From Methanoculleus sp. UBA208 (lineage in GTDB: Archaea > Halobacteriota > Methanomicrobia > Methanomicrobiales > Methanoculleaceae), in contig NZ_DAFZ01000047.1 of NCBI RefSeq assembly GCF_002498065.1, forward strand, positions 1,091 through 51,751: DNA of 50,661 bases. Direction: 5' to 3'. Shown here piece after piece: positions 46,690-50,661 of this stretch. A model generated the notes under the pieces. That model ran no database searches, was not told where the DNA came from, and worked only from the letters and a program-made list of their open reading frames with translations. Made by a program: the position numbers and the translations under genes. How positions within the stretch are numbered: position 1 is the stretch's first letter; each line of letters begins with the position of its first letter.

Positions 46690-47682
46690 TTGACTACATA
46701 TGGAATTGAATTTGTGCCCGGAGCAATCAACGTCAAGCAGGTGGTGAACTACACCAAGCTCGCAGAGTCGAAGGATATTGACTACGCTTGGATCACCAAC
46801 CACTACAACAACCGTCACGCGTACCCGACCCTCGCCATGATCGCGGCAAACACCGACTCGATCAAGATGGGACCGGGTATCATGAACACGTTCACCGACA
46901 CCCCGGCAGCCATTGCTTCCTTCATGGCTACCTTAAACGAGATCTCCGACGGACGTGCCGTCCTCGGTATCGGGCCCGGTGACCTCTCGACCCTTCCGAA
47001 GCTCGCGATCGACCCCGTCAAGCCCGTCGGCCACCTGAAAGAGGGTGTCGAGCAGATCAGGAAACTCCTCGCCGGTGAGGAAGTCAAGAAGAGCGGCAAC
47101 ATGGAGTTCTTCGACTATGACGGCGCCAAGCTGACCGGCGTCACTCTGCCCGGAAAGAAGGGCATCCCGGTCTACATCGGTGCCCAGGGTCCCAAGGTGC
47201 TCGAGCTCGCCGGCACGATCGGTGACGGCGCCCTGATCAACGCCTCGAACCCCAAGGACTTCGACGTCGCTATCCCGATCATCAAGAAGGCAATGGACGC
47301 AGTCGACAAGAAGAAGTTCGACGTCGGCGCCTACACCGCCATGTCCATCGACAGGGATGAGAAGAAGGCCCGGAACGCTGCAAAGATTGTTGCCGCATTC
47401 ATCGCCGCCGGTTCTCCGCCCGCGCTTCTCCAGCGCCACGGACTCAACCTGGACAACGTCGCGAAGATCAAGGAAGCGCTCGGCCGCTTCGACTTCAAGA
47501 CCGTCGGCGGACTCGTCGGCGACGCGGAGATCGACGCCTTCACCATCGCCGGAACCCCCGACATGGTCAAGCAGAAGTGCGAAGACCTCACAAAGTCCGG
47601 AGTTACCCAGATCATCTTCGGTTCGCCGCTCGGCCCCGACATGACCAACTCCATCCGCCTCCTCGGCAAGTACATCGTCTGA
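46690..47682 (+). CDS. mer: F420-dependent 5,10-methylenetetrahydromethanopterin reductase
   Basis: The 330-residue enzyme reduces methylene-H4MPT to methyl-H4MPT with F420H2, the fourth C1 step of CO2-dependent methanogenesis. It is a bacterial-luciferase-like TIM barrel. The N-terminus is T-T-Y-G-I-E-F-V-P-G; it also has A-W-I-T-N-H-Y-N-N-R, I-K-M-G-P-G-I-M-N, G-R-A-V-L-G-I-G-P-G-D and P-V-Y-I-G-A-Q-G-P-K. Family members start at M-x-Y/F-G-I-E-F-V-P, which fits the TTG at 46690. Codon use is highly biased, as in strongly expressed methanogenesis genes. It stands alone. Confidence 0.96.
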   Translation: MTTYGIEFVPGAINVKQVVNYTKLAESKDIDYAWITNHYNNRHAYPTLAMIAANTDSIKMGPGIMNTFTDTPAAIASFMATLNEISDGRAVLGIGPGDLSTLPKLAIDPVKPVGHLKEGVEQIRKLLAGEEVKKSGNMEFFDYDGAKLTGVTLPGKKGIPVYIGAQGPKVLELAGTIGDGALINASNPKDFDVAIPIIKKAMDAVDKKKFDVGAYTAMSIDRDEKKARNAAKIVAAFIAAGSPPALLQRHGLNLDNVAKIKEALGRFDFKTVGGLVGDAEIDAFTIAGTPDMVKQKCEDLTKSGVTQIIFGSPLGPDMTNSIRLLGKYIV

Positions 47683-47864
47683 GGCAAACAACCATCACCC
47701 TTTTTTCCCCGAACCGCATCGGCGCCTGGCTGTGCGGGCCGTTTCCATGGGTATTCCCGGTTATCTCTGGCATTTGTGCACTCTGCCCGACCCCCAGATT
47801 CCCACCGCAGCCGACCCGGACAGGGTTTTATACGGTCGGCGCGCCAATCGGTGTATAAAGGACT

Positions 47865-48794
47865 ATGTTCACCACCCATGAGATCCGGACTGAACGGGGA
47901 ATTCTCCAGTACCGCCGGGAATCGCTCACCGGTATCCGGTGCCGGATCAGTCCTGTCCGTTTTGAGAGGCAGATCGATACCGTCCCTGCCATGCCCGACT
48001 CCCGTGACGACTGTCCGTTCTGCCCCGGCGCCGTAGAGATCTCCACCCCGACGTTCGAGGACGGCAGCCGTCTCCGGTGCGGGGAGAGCGTGACGTTCCC
48101 GAACCTCTACCCGTTCGCCGAGCGGCACGTGGTCACGGTTATCGCGCCCGATCACGCGCCCGGCCGGTTCGACCGGCGGGGCCTCGCTGACGCCATATCC
48201 GGCACGGCACAGGCCCTGGCCAGGGCTCCGGGTTATGCGAGCATCAACTGGAACCACCTTCCTTCGGCCGGCGCGAGCATCGTCCACCCGCACCTGCAGG
48301 GCATCGCCGACCCGGAGCCCACCCGCCTCGCAGACCTCTATATCTCCGCCGGGCGCCGCTACCTCACCGACCACGGCCGCCTTTACTGGGACGACCTGAT
48401 AGAGATCGAGCGCTGCTCTGAGAGGCTCTTCTTCGAAGACGAGATCTTCTGGTCGGCAAACCCCGTCCCCCTCGGCGAGCGTGAGGTCCGGGGAATCCTC
48501 CCGATATCGACGCTTGAGGAACTGGAACCGTATATCGAGCCGCTGGCCGACGGGATCCTTCGTGTCATCGACTTTTACCGGAGCCTCGGCACACACGCCT
48601 TCAATGCCTCGATCTTCTTTGACGCCCCCGGAAAGGCAGGACGGGGTCATCGGGCGTTCTGCTCCCTCATCGCGCGGTTAAACCCGAACAGCCTCTCCAT
48701 GTGCGACTCGGCGTTCATGGAGAGGCTGCACCTGGAGCCGGTCGTCCTGACGCTTCCCGAAGCCCTGGGCGCGCTCTTCCGGGAGAAAACGTAA
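47865..48794 (+). CDS. galT: GalT-like nucleotidyltransferase (HIT superfamily)
   Basis: The 309-residue protein has a zinc-like C-P-F-C-P-G (Cys50, Cys53), F-P-N-L-Y-P-F-A-E and the catalytic H-P-H-L-Q (141-145) typical of galactose-1-phosphate uridylyltransferase. GalT transfers UMP between hexose phosphates. Archaeal homologues may act on other sugar nucleotides. No galK or galE neighbour is present, so sugar specificity is open. Start ATG 47865 follows GTATAAAGGAC. Confidence 0.82.
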   Translation: MFTTHEIRTERGILQYRRESLTGIRCRISPVRFERQIDTVPAMPDSRDDCPFCPGAVEISTPTFEDGSRLRCGESVTFPNLYPFAERHVVTVIAPDHAPGRFDRRGLADAISGTAQALARAPGYASINWNHLPSAGASIVHPHLQGIADPEPTRLADLYISAGRRYLTDHGRLYWDDLIEIERCSERLFFEDEIFWSANPVPLGEREVRGILPISTLEELEPYIEPLADGILRVIDFYRSLGTHAFNASIFFDAPGKAGRGHRAFCSLIARLNPNSLSMCDSAFMERLHLEPVVLTLPEALGALFREKT

Positions 48795-48836
48795 GGTTTG
48801 TTGAGCATCTCCGGGTTTACCCATACGCCGCCGGCT

Positions 48837-48914
48837 CACGCGAAGTGCGACGGACGGAACGTCCGGAGCTCGAGCACCGGAGGTGCGAGGTGCGGGCCAG
48901 TCGCATTTCGCGTG
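48837..48914 (+). ncRNA. 78-nt multibranched structured intergenic element
   Basis: CACGCGAAGTGCGAC (48837-48851) pairs with GTCGCATTTCGCGTG (48900-48914), one G-T position in 15. Inside are two hairpins: GGACG/CGTCC closing GAA (48852-48864), and GCACC/GGTGC closing GGA (48874-48886) extended by CTC/GAG. The layout suggests a folded RNA or a mobile repeat, between galT and the aldehyde dehydrogenase. No family is recognised. Confidence 0.5.
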
Positions 48915-49035
48915 AAGATATGTCACTATCCCGGCAGAGGCCTCCCTTTTACTGACAACCAGATATCGTCCGGAGGTTGTGTGAAGCACTCCAGCAGAGC
49001 CAAAAATTAATTTCAAGCCGCATCGATTCTCTCCT

Positions 49036-50457
49036 ATGACAGAGCCGCGCGGATTCCTGGTCGGCGGAGAATGGCGAACGAGCACCGAGATCCTGGAGGT
49101 CCGGTTCCCCTACACGGGTGAGACGATCGGCCGGGTCTGCCTGGCGGGGAGCGCGGATGTCGAGGACGCTCTCCGTTCTGCAGAGGACGGCTTCTCTCTT
49201 GCCCGGCGCCTCCCGGCCCACCGCCGCTCGGAGATCCTCTATGCCCTCGCCGATCTCATCCGGGAACGGTCGCGGGATCTTATCGGGACGATCATGCTCG
49301 AAGCGGGCAAGACGCGGGCTCTCGCGGAAAACGAGGTCCTGCGTGCCGGAGAGACGATCGAGGTGTCCGCCGAGGAGGCGCGCAGGATAGACGGCACGAT
49401 CCTCCCCCTCGACTGGAACGCGGCCGGTGAGGGGCGAATTGGCTGCCTCCGCCGGTTTCCGCTCGGCCCGGTGCTCGCGATCACGCCGTTCAACTTCCCG
49501 CTCAACCTCGCCTGCCACAAACTGGGGCCGGCCATCGCCGCCGGAGACTCTGTCATCCTCAAACCCGCATCGGCCACCCCGATCTCTTCGCTGATGCTCG
49601 GGGAGATGGCGCTCGATGCCGGCATCCCTGCAGAAGCGATCAGCGTCGTTCCCTGCCGCACCGATCTTGCCGAGCGGATGGTGCGGGACGACCGGATTGC
49701 GTGCGTGAGTTTCACCGGGAGCCCGGCCGTCGGGTGGCACCTGAGAGCGATCGCCGGCCGGAAACGCGTCGGTCTCGAACTCGGCGGCAACGCGGCCGTG
49801 ATCGTTCACGAAGATGCCGATATCCCCTTCGCGGCCGGCCGTATCGTTGCCGGCGCGTTCTCGAACGCCGGCCAGACCTGCATCTCGGTGCAGCGGGTCT
49901 ACCTCCATCGCCCGATCTACGAGGAGGCGCTTGCGCTGCTCGTCGACCGTGCCCGTGCCCTTACCGCCGGTGACCCGCGCGAGCCCGGCACCGACGTGGG
50001 GCCGATGATCTCGGAGTCTGCCGCCGCCACGGCGTTTGCGAAGGTGCAGGACGCCGTCGCCGCGGGCGCGAAGGTGCTCGCGGGAGGAACCCGCGACGGC
50101 CCGGTCGTTATGCCGACGGTCCTTATCGACGCGACGGCGGATATGGAGGTGAACCGGACCGAGGTCTTCGCCCCGGTGGTGACGGTCACCCCCTACGAGA
50201 CCTTCGAGGAGGCGATTGCACTTGCGAACGACTCCGAATACGGTCTGCAGGCGGGCATCTTCACCCACGATTCACGGAAGATCGCGCAGGCGTTCGCGGA
50301 CCTCCGGGTCGGCGGCCTGGTGGTCAACGACATCTCGACGTTCCGGATGGACCACGCGCCCTACGGCGGGGTCAGGGGTTCGGGCATCGGGCGCGAGGGG
50401 CCGAAGTACGCGATCGAGGAGATGACCGAAGAGCGGATGATGATCTTTTTGCCGTAG
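49036..50457 (+). CDS. Aldehyde dehydrogenase family protein (lactaldehyde or glyceraldehyde-3-phosphate type)
   Basis: The 473-residue NAD(P)-dependent enzyme has T-P-F-N-F-P-L-N (oxyanion Asn), E-L-G-G-N-A-A (general-base Glu, about residue 248), N-A-G-Q-T-C-I-S (catalytic Cys, about 281) and the P-Y-G-G-V-R-G-S-G-I-G-R-E-G-P end. Methanogen homologues include CofA lactaldehyde dehydrogenase of F420 synthesis and non-phosphorylating GAPDH-like enzymes. I cannot choose between these. The start follows a TATA-like AAAAATTAATTTC at 49001. Confidence 0.85.
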   Translation: MTEPRGFLVGGEWRTSTEILEVRFPYTGETIGRVCLAGSADVEDALRSAEDGFSLARRLPAHRRSEILYALADLIRERSRDLIGTIMLEAGKTRALAENEVLRAGETIEVSAEEARRIDGTILPLDWNAAGEGRIGCLRRFPLGPVLAITPFNFPLNLACHKLGPAIAAGDSVILKPASATPISSLMLGEMALDAGIPAEAISVVPCRTDLAERMVRDDRIACVSFTGSPAVGWHLRAIAGRKRVGLELGGNAAVIVHEDADIPFAAGRIVAGAFSNAGQTCISVQRVYLHRPIYEEALALLVDRARALTAGDPREPGTDVGPMISESAAATAFAKVQDAVAAGAKVLAGGTRDGPVVMPTVLIDATADMEVNRTEVFAPVVTVTPYETFEEAIALANDSEYGLQAGIFTHDSRKIAQAFADLRVGGLVVNDISTFRMDHAPYGGVRGSGIGREGPKYAIEEMTEERMMIFLP

Positions 50458-50625
50458 GGGGCTGTGGTGGGTACCGTGCGGCGAGTTTCTTAGACGGGCA
50501 GTGGCTTCCTGAAGGGGAAGGTGTTTGAGAAGGTCGCTGCTCGCGAATTGCTTCTCGTTTTTTGCATCTGCCACAATTCTACGACCCAAGTGGCACGGTT
50601 TTCGAGGTGATATCGCCACGCACTG

Positions 50626-50648
50626 CCCCCGCCCCTCGTGGGCGGGGG
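50626..50648 (+). terminator. GC-rich stem-loop at the window end
   Basis: CCCCCGCCC (50626-50634) pairs perfectly with GGGCGGGGG (50640-50648) over a 5-nt loop (CTCGT). The rest of 50458-50661 has no visible gene. It may be a terminator, or the end hairpin of an element whose remainder lies beyond the window. Confidence 0.35.
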
Positions 50649-50661
50649 AGGAGGCCGAAGG

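Noticed and set aside
50272..50619. 115-aa minus-strand frame at the window end
   Set aside because: Mostly antisense to the aldehyde dehydrogenase; no recognisable features.

Overview
The window is a high-GC euryarchaeal chromosome segment, almost certainly from a hydrogenotrophic methanogen of the order Methanomicrobiales (Methanoculleus-like). This follows from mer (F420-dependent methylene-tetrahydromethanopterin reductase), cfbB (coenzyme F430 pathway), an NrpR-type nitrogen repressor, a PGF-CTERM S-layer protein, AMP phosphorylase, Cbf5, the Nop5/fibrillarin pair and archaeal TATA-box promoters. I do not name a species.

Layout. 1-280: the decaying trailer end of a CRISPR array, with no cas genes in view. 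340-6050: a Cache lipoprotein, a small-multidrug-export membrane protein, a DUF885 metallopeptidase-like protein, a CTP-dependent polyprenol/phytol kinase-like protein, a secreted coiled-coil protein and a CDF metal transporter. A cluster of hairpins (6033-6168) separates these from pyk. 7788-12247: a cbiMNQO-type nickel/cobalt importer divergent from cfbB, a coherent nickel-uptake and F430-insertion locus. 12294-17035: a cupredoxin-like lipoprotein that has lost its copper ligands, VOC, aldo/keto reductase, MFS and CPBP genes. 17070-18592: a RelE-type toxin-antitoxin pair, a double CDGSH iron-sulfur protein and tRNA-Ser. 18658-24782: cbf5-hemD, a TctA-like permease, a CaCA antiporter, nop5-flpA and DUF1614.

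The region 24783-38071 is accessory. It holds three HicAB-like toxin-antitoxin modules, two broken nucleotidyltransferase genes, two TnpB-only IS200/IS605-type elements and short sequences resembling further element ends, interleaved with core genes (tRNA-Gln, a thymidylate-synthase-like gene, the S-layer gene, an acylphosphatase-coiled-coil fusion, AMP phosphorylase). One TnpB element sits exactly between hicB and hicA. The other sits on the stop codon of AMP phosphorylase. Both start after, and end in, the same pentamer TTCAC.

38072-50457: two surface proteins (PEGA-like; Ig-like plus VWA), tRNA-Arg, dcd-nrpR, an FtsZ/tubulin-like protein with a repeat-bearing tail, mer, a GalT-like gene, a 78-nt structured intergenic element and an aldehyde dehydrogenase.

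The most unusual signals are: (1) two divergent TnpB proteins sharing ends and target pentamer, one with a rearranged catalytic site and a lost stop codon; (2) a family of intergenic mini-hairpins with GNA triloops closed by C-G pairs; (3) a ribbon-helix-helix/HicB-like antitoxin fused in one chain beside a HicA-like partner; (4) a ligand-less cupredoxin and a VWA protein without the standard MIDAS motif; (5) 19-residue repeats in the tail of the FtsZ-like protein.
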